Origin: Diploscapter coronatus
Taxonomy: Eukaryota; Nematoda; Chromadorea; Rhabditida; Rhabditidae
Direction of reading: 5' to 3'
NCBI GenBank assembly: GCA_964036155.1
Contig: OZ038422.1
Coordinates: 15,709,201 to 15,773,200, forward strand
DNA: 64,000 nucleotides
Below are positions 48,948 to 61,248 of the stretch, piece after piece. Below the pieces are notes generated by a model. That model searched no databases. It was not told where the DNA came from and was given only the letters and a program-made list of their open reading frames with translations. Made by a program: the position numbers and the translations under genes. The first letter of the stretch is position 1; each line of letters starts with the position of its first letter.

Positions 48948-49235
48948 TTAATGAAATCTGACGATATTAGAAGATTGAATGAACTTCCAAATAAAAAGAT
49001 ATTCACCTGTCGCGTTGATATTATTATATTTTGTGGCAACTTGAAAAGTAGCTTCATTATTGTATGCGAAATAATATAGAAAGAGATGTTTCTCCGTTTT
49101 CAACGATCTTTCAATGAAACTATTTTTAAATGCGACATTTTCACAAATATTGTCAATTCGTCTGAATATTTGCTCAATTTCCTCATAATCCATGTCAGTT
49201 TCGTCTTTATCACGCACAAGGGTTGTTATTTTCAT
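48948..49235 (-). CDS. Hypothetical small single-exon protein
   Basis: A 95-codon frame with balanced composition: MKITTLVRDKDETDMDYEE, a middle with NICENVAFKNSFIERSLK and an end around ATGEYLFIWKFIQ. There is no signal peptide or helix and I recognise no family. It could be a small intracellular protein or a fragment of a longer one. Confidence 0.35.
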   Translation of the reverse strand: MKITTLVRDKDETDMDYEEIEQIFRRIDNICENVAFKNSFIERSLKTEKHLFLYYFAYNNEATFQVATKYNNINATGEYLFIWKFIQSSNIVRFH

Positions 49236-49627
49236 CGTTGACTTATTTTTCGATGAGCACAGTTAAGTTTCAATTCGATGATCTCGGAATTATTTACTTT
49301 TCACATGTAAATAATTATTTATGAAATTTTTGAAAGAAAATAAATAATGAAATTCGATGAAAGATTTTGATTTTTCATAACTGAGAATGGCAGGTGGTTG
49401 GAAAATATGAAAGTATTTTTTAGGCATTGAAAATCAACAAAAATTATAGAAATTTGAAAATTATTTACAGTTTCAATTTACACTTGAAGATTCGAAAATG
49501 ACGAGACGTTTCAGACAAATGATAAATGAAAAGACAAAACGAAAACTCCAGGACAGGTACACGAATTTTGACTTGGTTAGACTATAGATTTCTATCTTTG
49601 CATAAATTATAATATTCGGTCTCCAAA

Positions 49628-49726
49628 TTATTTCACACACAAGTCCTTCTGCTGAACATCAGCGACGAGTTTGAGCATTGAAAGGCGGTTGAAAAAAGTC
49701 GACTGTTGCTGACTGCAGAGTTGATT
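49628..49726 (-). CDS. Possible orphan terminal exon
   Basis: After CTTCAG on the minus strand an open stretch reads NQLCSQQQSTFFNRLSML, then KLVADVQQKDLCVK and a stop. The composition looks coding, but I could not find an upstream exon in the next 600 bases. Confidence 0.3.
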   Translation of the reverse strand, partial: NQLCSQQQSTFFNRLSMLKLVADVQQKDLCVK

Positions 49727-51825
49727 CTGAAGTTAGTTATTGAGAAATTTCGACTTTTTGCCAACAGGACATGAAAAGACAAGGCAAGGAGACGTTTGGA
49801 AAGATTTAGAATAATTTTAAATTGGAAAATATTCTCTATTTCAATTTCACTTTGTCAACAATGATATTATTTTCCGACTTGATTCTGAAGTGTTTCGAAA
49901 TCATGTGGATAGCCAAAAATCGTCTGAATTTCAATACATATTTAGCCTACAACGATCCCGCATCCAAATTATAAGCATTGGCTAAAAATGAATGAAAATG
50001 TGTCTTGATAGATTTTAAAAATTACTATTCTTGATATTTAACCTTGTTTGCAAATTTTCTCATAGTTGTTTGTCGCTAGTAGAGTCTATTTGTCTAATTT
50101 ATAGTCAGCAAAATCTGGTGGGTTATAATGAAATTTTGAAATCCTGAATGAAATCATGATATCACACGTGGTTAAATTGTGACTTTACGAGTCATAAGTC
50201 GACCTATTCGAATTATTTTGCGAGAATTCTTAGCAACAATTTAGCGTTTCAAATTGGATTTCACACATGCAATTTTCTACTGACTGTGCTTATTTTCTCC
50301 CAACCTACACTCCGATTTTAGTTCCTTCAAACTGGAATTAGCCTGATAGAGTAAACAAACGAAAGATCTTCGGCTATTCGCATGAGCCGGCTGTTCAAAG
50401 TGTTCATATGTTCATTAACAAGTAATCTTTTGCAGACATTTAACTTTATAAAGCCACAAAGAACATATCTAATTCAATCAAAATTGCACAACATTAGTCA
50501 AACTATTGCACAACTTATCATTCATATCAATTATTGCGTTTTCAACAGCCTTAGGCAGGGGATTTATGGTCCAAATAGGGACGATATTAGCAAAAAAGTC
50601 TCAGAGTACAAAACTAACTGACCACGAGAGATTCGAGCATTTATTTGAATTCGAAATACTTGTGATCATCCAATCTGGTTGAAGCTTTAAGTCTTACATA
50701 ATTTGTTTGTCACCGTATGCGCGCAGGAATTTCAATCGGCTTGAATCATTCTACGTTTCCAAAATAAACATTCGAAGTTTCATTTGTAGCGGATACTTTT
50801 GCCCGTTAAAGTAAGAAGTAAAGAACGATCAAGGTTCGAATTTTACAGAATAAATTGGAAATCGAAATTCTGTATCAATTCGAGTCCAACATTAATTTTA
50901 ATAGTTAGCAGACTAGACTACACTGTGATGTATGCTTCCACATACCATTTTTAGTTTGTAATTTTTCCCCTAATCATCACGCTAGTGACAGGCACCTAAT
51001 AATTCCTGTCTACCCCCCGCTTCGCACACATTCAATTTGCCTATGCAAATAAGCTTCATTCTAGCAACAACTTGTGCAATATCTGCTTGATGATTAAAAT
51101 AGTTCATGCAATTATCTCTCAAGTGCAGGTGCACTCAACTGAATTCTCAAATGAAGTAGCTTGATAATCTTGACGGGGTCTATTCACGCTAAATGCAAAA
51201 ATCACTTGCGTATAAAAACCGTTGAATTTGGAAGTGAAAACACAGCATCTGCAGAATTTTTCTAATCAAAATCTAGCAAGTTTTGATAATATGAAAGTAT
51301 TGTTCAGAATTTACTGACTGAATACTGAATTGATCTTTGTGCGTCGTTCGCTTTTCTCTAGCTAGAAAGTATCTCTGCGGTAGATATATATCTAAATAAC
51401 ATAATCAAGACGGCGATCATCTTTATGCCAGAATCGATTTGGTGCGAGCTTCATGTGATATAATTGGATATGCAGCCTTCTCCTTCTTTCTGCATTCGTC
51501 ATGTTGCGTTGAGTTCACATTTCATTTCGTTTCCTTCGAAGAATCAAAGTCCAAAGTAATAAAAGCGAATAATGTTATACAACTTTTAAGAAAATGCTTA
51601 GATAAGGAGTGTGGTTTGAAATTTACGCTTATTTCTTTATCTTTTACAGTAATCCTCTATTGAATTTTCTCTGTGTTGAGTAATAATTTGATTCGAAAAC
51701 GTTTGCTCGGGATTATTTGATATTTCAAACCCCATTATTTCAAACTCAGCTTATCCCAATCATAAATCGGTCTTTCAGCCCCATGTATTATTCATCTTCA
51801 AATTCACTTTGACTAGAATTCAAAT
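49727..51825. other. Intergenic, no gene seen
   Basis: AT-rich; ORFs at 50382-50621 and 51439-51663 lack family match or splice context. GTATAAAAACC near 51209-51219 resembles a TATA box, but it is more than 600 bases from the next start codon. Confidence 0.4.
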
Positions 51826-53256
51826 ATGCCCAATTCTACTCAAATTAATCTACTCGCTCCAGTAACAATTGGGTGCTATATTTCGGGAGTTTTGGGTATT
51901 CTTATGAACTGCCTTCTACTGCATCACCTACGATCCTCTCACCGAAATAGCAAAAGCTTTTCAATTTTGCTCACCATCAATTGCACTTTTGAAACGATAT
52001 TTTCTATAGAATATCTCATTACAAATGGGGTCAGTTTAGGATCTTCTTCAACATAAAATTTGCAAATTCAGGCATTTTTACGAAGTGGCACGAATTATCT
52101 CATTTGCTTTCTGGGTCCAGTTTTGTTATTCAGCCCTACAGTCAGATACATCCATGCTTGGTTCTTCTCGTGGTTTTCAGTTATCGTGATCACGAATGTA
52201 GTAATTCTTTATGTTGACCAGTATTTAACGATTATCAAGTGAGCATTCAATATTTTACCAAGAATGTTGCTAAATTTGACTAACTTTAGACGACTAACTC
52301 CGACAAAACGACATTTTGTCATCTATCACACTTGCTATTGGACTTACATGTTTCTGTTCTTCTTCACCGTTCCATTATCCTTAGGAGACGAAGAGCATCA
52401 GAAAAAGTTTCAGGATTACGTTTTCAATGAATTGGGATCCTATGCTATGATTGGAGGAGGATCGCCGGTATGACAGAACAGAAAAGAAACGAGGAGAATT
52501 CATTCTAGCAGTTCAAAAGTTTGAAAATTATACAGCTGATTAGCAGAGTATTTTTCGTGATTATTTAGCATTAGAGGTGTGACTGATAGAATCAATTTTC
52601 AGATGTACCAAGAAAAATGCTCTTCGTTCAAAATTCTTCAAATTTTAGATCGAAAGCAACGGCCCCCTATATTACCTAATTGGAGTGTTCATGACAATCT
52701 CAGTGTCCTATGTGATAATTACTTTTTGCACTGTTTCGATATTCAATTATCTGGGAGCGAATGTGAAGCACATGAGCGACAAAACTATCGAATTAATGAA
52801 GATTATTCTCTACATGTTGATTTGCCTGGTTTGTGGAAGCTGTAGAAATTCCGAGATTTGAAAAATTTAGGTATTTTCTCCATTACTGATGGGCTTAGTG
52901 CCTCTCATGCTGTGCTTTCTCTTCTATTTCATAGGTCTTAGCGAAGATGTCATCGCAAGATATGCAGGTTCGTTGAGGATTAAGAATTTGTCGTGCACAA
53001 ATTAGCCATCTTCAATCGTTTGTTTTTGAACGTCAAAATCATTTAGAAAGCACGATATTTAGCGAGTTCACTAATTTAAAATTTGAATTCTTTCTTCAAA
53101 AGAAATTTCAAAGTTTTAGGCGTCGCAGAAGCGATTACCCCAGCCTGCAAGGCTACTTTATCTCTGGCTTTCTTGAAGTACTACCATGTGAAGCAAAAAA
53201 GGGTGTCTCGAACCTCTATTTCAGTCAGACATCCAAATGCGATTGCGACTTACTGA
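51826..53256 (+). CDS. Serpentine chemoreceptor, str superfamily (srd-like)
   Basis: Seven-helix receptor. Exon 1 (51826-52030) starts MPNSTQINLLAPVTIGCYI and holds helix 1 and SKSFSILLTINCTFETIFS. Exon 2 (52072-52220) has SGTNYLICFLGPVLLFSPT and the helix 3 region YIHAWFFSWFSVIVITNVV. Exon 3 has RLTPTKRHFVIYHTCYWTY near 52290. Exon 4 (52649-52831) has YYLIGVFMTISVSYVIITF and DKTIELMKIILYMLICL. Exon 5 (about 52871-52967) has FSPLLMGLVPLMLCFLFYF. The last exon (about 53120-53256) has ITPACKATLSLAFLKYYHV. The helix 2 phrase and the PxxKAxxSLxFLKYYH end favour srd. All junctions are in phase. The final 36 bases overlap the end of the neprilysin-like gene on the other strand. Confidence 0.82.
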
Positions 53257-56200
53257 TTCCTCCTTTTCACAAGGCAAGCTATTTGTGGCAAAGTGTAATT
53301 GACTTACGTAGCTTCATAGGAGGAACCGGGCACTTCTCCGTCCGTGTTACAGAGCAGAGTCCCAAATCCGAGGAAAAGCGACTGCAGACTCGTCAACTGA
53401 TCGAAGGCGGGCAGGACGGCTTCCTGGAAGTAACGCATCTTGGTCTATTTCTGTACTTATTTTAAGTGATGAAATGTATACTTGGGAAAGACGTGTATTT
53501 ATCATCTCGTGTTTGATAGAATTAGAAGATATTCTTATCGCCTTCTAATCAACTTTTCAGAGCTTTTATCTTTCTGTAAAATAGATGGTAGAAAACTTTT
53601 ATTTACCTGATGAACAGCTACCTGATTCTGCCATTTGGAGTAGGAATAGTCGGTAGTTTTGACTGCATCTGATAGCTCGATTGTATTTGCTAGCGCTGTC
53701 TGCAAAGCATTTTCAATAAAAATGAGGCATTAATTATTTCTTGCATCGATTTGAATACTCCTGTAGGACGGGTTCAGAAAATTTCGATAAATGCTATCGA
53801 GACAGAGTTTCTGTGGAGTTTCATCCAGTTGTAGCCAGAAAATCTGCAAAAGAAAATAAACTGCTATTTTTTTAGAGTTACTGCTTTTTTTCTTTATTAT
53901 TTTTTCATAAAATCAAACCTTGGAAAGCATCTGGAATACGGTAATTCCTAGAGTCGAATAAATCGCATACATTGGCGCCGTTTCACCAGGTTGTGCAATA
54001 GGAGATTGTAGGAAGGAAATCGGCAAAACTGATTTTTTCAGAATTAAAAGAAAGATTAAGGAATTTTCAAACCAATTCCTTCAATGTGTGGATTGTAGAT
54101 GATCGTTGGCACCAGCACGTTGTATGAAGTGGTGTCGTCGCTGAATGGAAATAAAATCATGCAAATTTTCAAACAATCAATTGAAGGTTAGCCAGATTGT
54201 TGATTTCAAATATTTTCGTTCTTCTTCCATAGATCACTCACTTATCCAAATAAGTTCCGATTTGTGAGAGCACATAATTTCGTTGCTGCTTCAGAACTGT
54301 GATTGCCGACGTGAAGTAATTCGTTTCATCGATGTTCACCTGAAATTCACAATGTGTTGAGGTTCACAATAGAATTATAGGTGGAAATTTTTTATCGCGT
54401 CATTTGAAACCACTTTTTCAAACTAATTAGAAAAGTCGGGTGAAAGATCAACTCATTATTTGAGCGCAACTGCCTTAGAGATATTATCAAGTGCAAGAAA
54501 AACATGGTTTTATATTCAATTTTCTCATATTTTCAGTAAAAAAAACAATGAAAAATCTTCTAGCCTTGCTGAAAGGTCTCCAAACCATTTCTTCACTCAA
54601 AAGTCGTCTGGGATAACCGATATAGAAGGACATTTGATTGATTCTGCCGAGGTACTGCAAGGGGTAGGAGCGGTGCGTCGTGATAAAGTCCTTCTTCACA
54701 TTTTGCAGGAACGAGTTGATCTGAAAGTTCATGCCTTTCAGAATAGTGATTGTCTTTTCCAAGTCGGAAATAAAATGCTTTTCTTTGACAATTCGCCAAC
54801 TTTGAAGTGAAACTGTCGGTAAAGGGAGAAAATGAATGAACATTCGAAGAAATCATAGGTATCACTTACCTTTTCAGTGCTGATATTCTGCCTGCTCAAA
54901 ATGTACATTTTCTCGACAGGTTGCAGTTCAGAGAGTTGAGCCACGCAGTCGCGCCAACTGAAAAATGTAGTTGAATACAAAATCAAATTTCTTTTGTAAA
55001 ATTATTCTCACTCATTCACTTGTAATTTGTTATTATTTTGCTAAAAAGATACCTGGCTCTTTCGTGGTTAGTAAGTTGGAGTACAGACAGGAATTTACAT
55101 GGCAGATTTGTAAACAGATTGCAATTAGAGCTGCACAAAAATGGGAACAGACGACATGTGGAGCTGAAGAGCCAAGTATCCGACTATCCGACATTTTTTT
55201 TTAGTTACTTTGCAAGTAGGTTAAAATAAATTATTCAAACATCGCTTTCACATTATCATTTCTTCGTTCAAATAAAAGTTTTAGAATAAGTATGGTTCAC
55301 TTCTGTTACGTTTATCGTTAGTGTCGAAGTTCTACGACTTGATCAGTAAATCAACAAAATCAGGGCATCCATAACGTTCTATCGAAATGATACTTACTTC
55401 ATTCTGAAGCATTATTCATCCGGCGTCAAATTTTGGAAATTTATAGGAGAATAATTTTTCTATGAACAGAAAATCTGACCTGAACTGAATGCTCGGCTGG
55501 TTGCTGTACTGTTGCAGATGGAATCCAGTCACTATCATCAGATAATTCGCCACTGCACGTCGGGGAGTTCTAAAAAAGAAACTTAGACGGAAAATTGAGA
55601 AAGTTCGAGACTACTTATTGAGGAAATATAGAAAGGGTTATTTCTGACTAAAATACAAAACCTTGATAAAATGAAATAAGTTTGAAGATAAATATCGACA
55701 CTGGCGAAATATAGTTGAGGAAAATTTAAAAAAAAAATCTGACCTCGCAATAATCAGGCTCAATTCAGCGAAATAGTCAAAGTCCTGAATGGCCATCATG
55801 TCGTTCTCCGTCCACTTATAGATGTTCGTCAGTTCTGCATTTAACGTTTCGCGGAAGTTTATCTGGAAGAAATGATATTTTGAGTTTTCTTGAAAAATGC
55901 CTCACTTCTGGCAGAGCTCTTGTGAATTCTCCAATCGTCATGTACGTGGTGTTTGGCGTCAAACGAGCTGTTAGGACAGTGGCCTAAAAATCAATCGACA
56001 ATTAAAAATAAGATTTCAGAAAATCTCGATGTTAAACAGGGAGAAAAATATTTCGAAATTAAAACAAACTACCTTATCAATATCAACGATAAATTGCGCG
56101 ACTTCGTCGAGTTGAGTATGGACTTCTACTGGGTCTCTCATGAAAGTCTGCTGCACGACTTCGTTCAGCAAATTCTGGAAATGCTCAATTTTTGACGAAC

Positions 56201-59200
56201 ATTATTTTGACATTTTCTTCAAAAATCAAACCTGTCTAATAGACGCCTGCAGAAGCGGCTCATACTCGGTTTCACTCGGATTTGCTAACGCGATTAGCTG
56301 CCTGCGCGTTTCCCCAATCAAAGGCTCCAATTGCGGAGGTCGAATCTGAAAATAATCGATATTTTTATTTCGTTTTTCTTTCAAAAATTTCACCTGCAGA
56401 ATCATTTTGCTCCTGTCCTGTGGATGGACGTCTGTATCGTAGACGATCAGATTGAATCCATTAGAGTACCAGTCCAACATACCGACGTGCCGCTCCCAGC
56501 TGGAAGAAAATTTCCATGAAAAATGATACGAAATACTGTATCACATTTTAAAAAATCATTTTTATAGTGAAAATCGTATTTTAGAAAAGGGGAAATAAAG
56601 AAAAAAAGTCTTACTTGTAAAAATCCGGATTGAAGCTAGTGCATTCTCGCAAAACGGGTCCACAAGGCAGATTCCTCAGCAGCGCCATCAGCGGAGCAGG
56701 ACCTCGACTGGCTCGCTGTCCCGCGTCCATGCACGAAGTGAAAAGCAATTTGGCGAATTTCGAACTTCGGGAGGATGTCGCATCATCGGGGGCAGAGAGT
56801 AATGCTGAAAATCGTGCCAAACATGAGAATTGGTGAAATTTTTTAACGAAAAATTCGCTAAAATTACCGTGAACTTGCCGCAATGTCGCATCCTTCTGTT
56901 GGTCGATGAAGTTCCGCCTCTGGTCTTCTGCCTGCGTGTGGAATTTGTTACAAGAATATCTATAGAAGTTCGTGCAGGGATCGATGGAGGGGTCCATGTA
57001 GGTCGAGAAACGAAATGCTGAAAGAGCCTTTCTTATGAAATCAAGAATGTTCGCATTTTGTTTATAATAAATACAAGTTTAAGTTGAAAAGTCTTGCAAG
57101 AAAACAACAGAAATTGAAGTAACTTCTGTCCTATGCGCGGTAAAATTTAAAAAAAAAAAAAAAAAAAAGTTCCGAATCTGAAGTTGAAATCAAACATTTT
57201 TGTGGCTCAAAATGAAATTCCTTTCAAAAACTTCAATTTATCACCTGTGTCAATGCATTGCTTGGAGCTACAGACATTGGGAATGTGGACTCCGAGATTC
57301 CGAAATCCGTCGGAAGTGATCGCCCAAACGAGGAACAGGGCGATGCTCAGAAGAAGGAATACGACGAACAACAGAGCCAGCCAGATCGTGCATTTGTTGC
57401 AGCCGCTGAACAAAACTCGATGAATATTGATTTCACGCATCTCTTTCACACATTTCTTTGAATTTGTTTTCTCGAAAATTTCCGAATTTTATCCTACTAG
57501 TACTGATAAAATCTTCCACTGATAATATTGATTTTACCATCGTCACCAAAACTCTACTCGTCGACTTCGAGTGGTGTAACTACGTTGTTTTCCTATCTTT
57601 ATGTTTAAATTTTATAACATCACATTTCACTTCCTCAAAAATAAGCAATGTCAAGTCAGACGGAAATGCAAACAAATCATTTACCAAACAATTTGCTTAT
57701 CGGCTAATGAAATTCAGTCTATTTCTCATTGAATCCGAGCAGAAATATCACGAACAGTATTAATTTTAAAATCCGATAGAGTTTTTGTCATTTTGCCAAC
57801 ATATATTTCAGGGATTTGTAGTGCCCATTTTGCTCTATGTTCTCAATTTTCTGCGCATTGTGCTCAACTTCTTATCCCACTCTCATTTTTGCATACTATT
57901 TCTAGGTTCCTCTTTTGAAGGACACTTTATGTGACAGCAAAGGGCATCAGTGATAGTCAGTTAGGGGGAGAGATCGAGGAGGGATGAAAGGGATTACGGT
58001 GGGAAAGGAGAGAGGGAAGAGGATAAAAATAAAGAAGCATCCTCCCCGCTTTGATGAATGATGAATACAAACATTGCTAATGGATTTGGCTCGCCTATTT
58101 GCAGTTTGCAGCCACAAAAGTGGAGATCAACGAATTTGCGTAAAAAATAGCCACACGAATTTGCAGAAACAACTTACTTTTTCGAATTGTAAAACGGCGT
58201 AATGGGAAATATAATGTGTCTAGAAGGCTCTGCTGCATAAGGAACGGAATATTCGGGTGATTCAGGAGTAACTACATCTTCTCTAATGTTCGCGATCGAT
58301 TGTCCCGTCTGAAAGGAGGAAATATTTTTGCCGAAAAACTAAAAGATGAATTTTAAAATCTACCGCTTGCCGCTGCTGAACTTCTTCATCGCTTGTGCGC
58401 AAGTGCAAATCGATGCTTCGTTCAGAAACTCTCGTCGCTTCTGTGACTTCTCGATTCCTCTCACTTCCCGACGTGCATGGCTCCCCTACTGCTGAGTCTG
58501 AATGAGTAAAACATGATTTAGACTTTTATCGTTACAAAGCGACTGATCAAATCAAAATTTTGTAGAGCCTTAAAGTTAGATTTGATATGCTTCAAACTCC
58601 ACGATAGATTAGGAAGGTTAATTGATGAAATTTCATTTATACCAACGAGTGTTTTCAGCTGAATTTTACCTTTCTCTTCGTCAATTTCCCCGATGAATGT
58701 AGTGATGAAAAATTGCGTGATATTAGAAGAAACGGTAAAGACCTTGTAGACTCTGTGCATAAATCAGTCGGAATTATCGCATGAGAAGATCGAATCGGGA
58801 AGCAAAAAGGGAAGAATCGAATGAATGAAAATCGTCGCCAAGTTTGTTATGGTTTTTAGACGCGTTCGTAAAGAGTCTTCGCATTTGACAGCCTCGACCC
58901 CCGAGATGTCTCCTCTGCTCATTTTCCGTCTCATCTCTGCCTCTGCTTCTTTCAGACTCTATTTTTAGACCTCATCGTCTTTCTCTCTCGTTCATGCTTT
59001 GGTTTGATAGATTAATTCCGACATGAGGTTGTGCATACACAGACTTCCTAGTTCACATCGTTATTAAAAAAATGATAGGTATGTACTCCTTGCTTTCATT
59101 GTTTGTAAACTTCATCACATACAGGGTGGCTACAAATTATAGAAACACATTTTCCAACTCGAATTGGGAGAAAATAAATGATTCAGTATCGTTTGTTTTG

Positions 59201-60107
59201 CCTGTAAGTAGCATTACAGACCATATTCTAACATAAACTAAAGAAAGAAACCTCATAGTTTATACGAACGGTCAACACTTGCTTCAAACTTATACGTGCT
59301 GATAAAATTGTTAAATTTTAGAAGACGCGCAATGTTTTTAACCCTATTTTTTAACAAATAATGTATTGATATTGAAATAGTATTTATAGGATCTTCAAGA
59401 CTCATATATTAAGTTATGTTTTCAGTATAAATTTGATTCGAATTGAAACAAGTATATCTAGGCGCCAGCTTAGAAAAGGAGAAACATCGCCGTCTCTGAA
59501 TTGATAGAAAATTTCCAAATGTGTTGGAATCGTATGACAAAGTGAACAACAAATGAAATAGCAAATAGATAGATAGATAGATATTTAAAATGTGCATGCA
59601 TTGGAGATTTCAAAAACATTCTATTTTCCTAATTTTATTAATGCTACTTTTGTTAGGGCTTGTCCGCAAAATAATTTGTTTTGAATAATTCGTGACCACC
59701 CTGTATTATGAACGCTGATTTCTTAAAATTCAGCTACAAAACACACAAGAGTATAGGATTTTGAACTTATATCAAGTTCAAAGACATAAAAAAAATGACC
59801 TTCTGATAGATCGGATTCTTGTTCAGCGATAGGCGCTAGCATCAGTGGAGGCGAAGGCATTGATCTGGGTGAAATTGGTGTGATCGAAATGCCTGTGTGC
59901 AGCAGAACATCTGACGGGGATAAAATTCGAGGTCCTGAATTTCAAAATGATTCACCTGAAAGTTTGTAGAAATATTTCACCTGAGGATGTACTGCTTGGA
60001 GCTGGAGACGTCGAAACTACGACATCGAATGAGGGAGACGGTCCCCTTCTTTGCAAAATTGCGGACGAGGAACTGTTGGGAGATGGTACTCGGGTTGAGT
60101 GATACAT
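53221..60107 (-). CDS. Neprilysin-like (M13 family) type II membrane protein without the zinc site
   Basis: About 20 exons are read. The start MYHSTRVPSPNSSSS opens a Ser/Pro-rich cytosolic region (exons near 59995-60107, 59812-59935, 58366-58500 and 58188-58310). The signal anchor is LLFVVFLLLSIALFLVW near 57330-57380, then VCSSKQCIDT and the M13 hallmark MDPSIDPCTNFYRYSC near 56945-56997. The ectodomain continues through LLFTSCMDAG, WERHVGMLDWYSNGFNLIV, TYMTIGEFTRALPE, and IGYPRRLLSEEM near 54577-54620. At the place of the zinc motif (GHExxH) it reads PMYAIYSTLGITVFQMLS near 53940-53995, so both His and the Glu are gone. The later GENxAD motif reads LANTIELSD. The C terminus lacks the usual CxxW ending. 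It should be an inactive peptidase homologue, perhaps a receptor or binding partner. A mariner-like element lies in intron 2. Confidence 0.85.
57152..57170. repeat. Poly-A run
   Basis: An uninterrupted run of about 19 A in an intron of the neprilysin-like gene; a likely length-variable site. Confidence 0.6.
59122..59703. mobile_element. Mariner/Tc1-type non-autonomous element with TA target site
   Basis: The left end CAGGGTGGCTACAAATTAT and, on the other strand, the right end CAGGGTGGTCACGAATTAT differ at about three positions. Each is flanked by TA, the duplicated target of Tc1/mariner elements. The 582-base interior has no transposase frame. It lies in intron 2 of the neprilysin-like gene and also holds an AGAT tetranucleotide run near 59567-59582. 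Confidence 0.8.
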
Positions 60108-61248
60108 ATGGGCAGAGGGAGAGACGAAGATGAATACGGAGAGTGCAGAGAAGACAAACTATCACAAGTCAAACAAGCCACCAAATAAGGACATGGATGG
60201 ATTTGCACTCATTTACTTCAGGAAATTAACTACAGTATCCTCATTTTTTATTCGATATAAGTTTTACCGATGAAAACCTAAAATATCAATAATTTATTTT
60301 GAAATTTCAACATTCGATGAAAAATATATGGCTGAAGAGCGGTAAATTGATAATTGAACGAGAAATTTGAGAAAAGCAAGAGAACGGAAGAGAACACAGA
60401 CATTTCGACATTTTTCCGCATTTTCCATTAGCTCCCTGAAGCGATCCCATAAGAAAACAATCCGAAAGAAGGGAAAAAGAGCAGGTGGAAATAGCAGGGA
60501 AAAGGAGAAGAGAAAAGGAGGAGATCGTAATTGAGAGCAGGAAAAGAGCCAGTCGACCTGATATAGACACCTATAGACATCGATAGAAGGATGAACTGAA
60601 ATGAAATAAAGAAAAGCTGCAGAAGAAAATCAATCGGAGAAGAAAATAAATCGATTAGGAAAAAATATGGAAATATCGTGGCGTTTAACGTTGGAAATAA
60701 AACTGAAAAGAATGGATGTTATTGCCGATGAACGATCACTTGGAATAAAGTAAGAAGGACGCGTTTCTTTCTCTCCCCCTTTTGAGCCACAAAATGTGCG
60801 CACAGACGACAATTGTTCATTTGACTTTTTATTTTATTTTCTTCGTACTTTCACCAAATCAACGAGATTTTCGCTATGAGAGCTTTCTAACTATTGCATT
60901 CTATCGATATTGATAGAAATTAATTGGCTGATTATCGATGATTAGCATAAAGTTGAAAAGAAAACAAAAATCGACAAAAAGTCGTCAAATCGAGGGTGAT
61001 CCGTGGCTTACAAGAGGAGAGAGAAGAACGAATCCCTTTTACTTTATTCCAAGTTATCGTTCATCGACAATACTTTGTTAATAGATTTCCAGACAATCGA
61101 AATATTCGGACAGCAAAAAAACATTAAATTCGTGCAAAGGATGAGTATATCATTAATATTTCATGCACGACTTCATTTCAAATTGATAGTTTTGGTTAAA
61201 TAAAGTGAAAACTGTTGTATCTTAAACCCGTATTTTACCGAACAAAAA
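60108..61248. other. Intergenic, purine-rich on the plus strand, no gene seen
   Basis: Between the start of the neprilysin-like gene and the stop of the gene to the right. Around 60350-60560 the plus strand is A/G-rich and yields only low-complexity ORFs. It probably includes the neprilysin-like gene's promoter. Confidence 0.45.

Noticed and set aside
54487..54576. C-terminal extension of the neprilysin-like exon (VWRPFSKARRFF region)
   Set aside because: A donor at GAAATG|GTTTGG joins in phase to the conserved NIDETNYF exon; the open frame beyond it is intronic.
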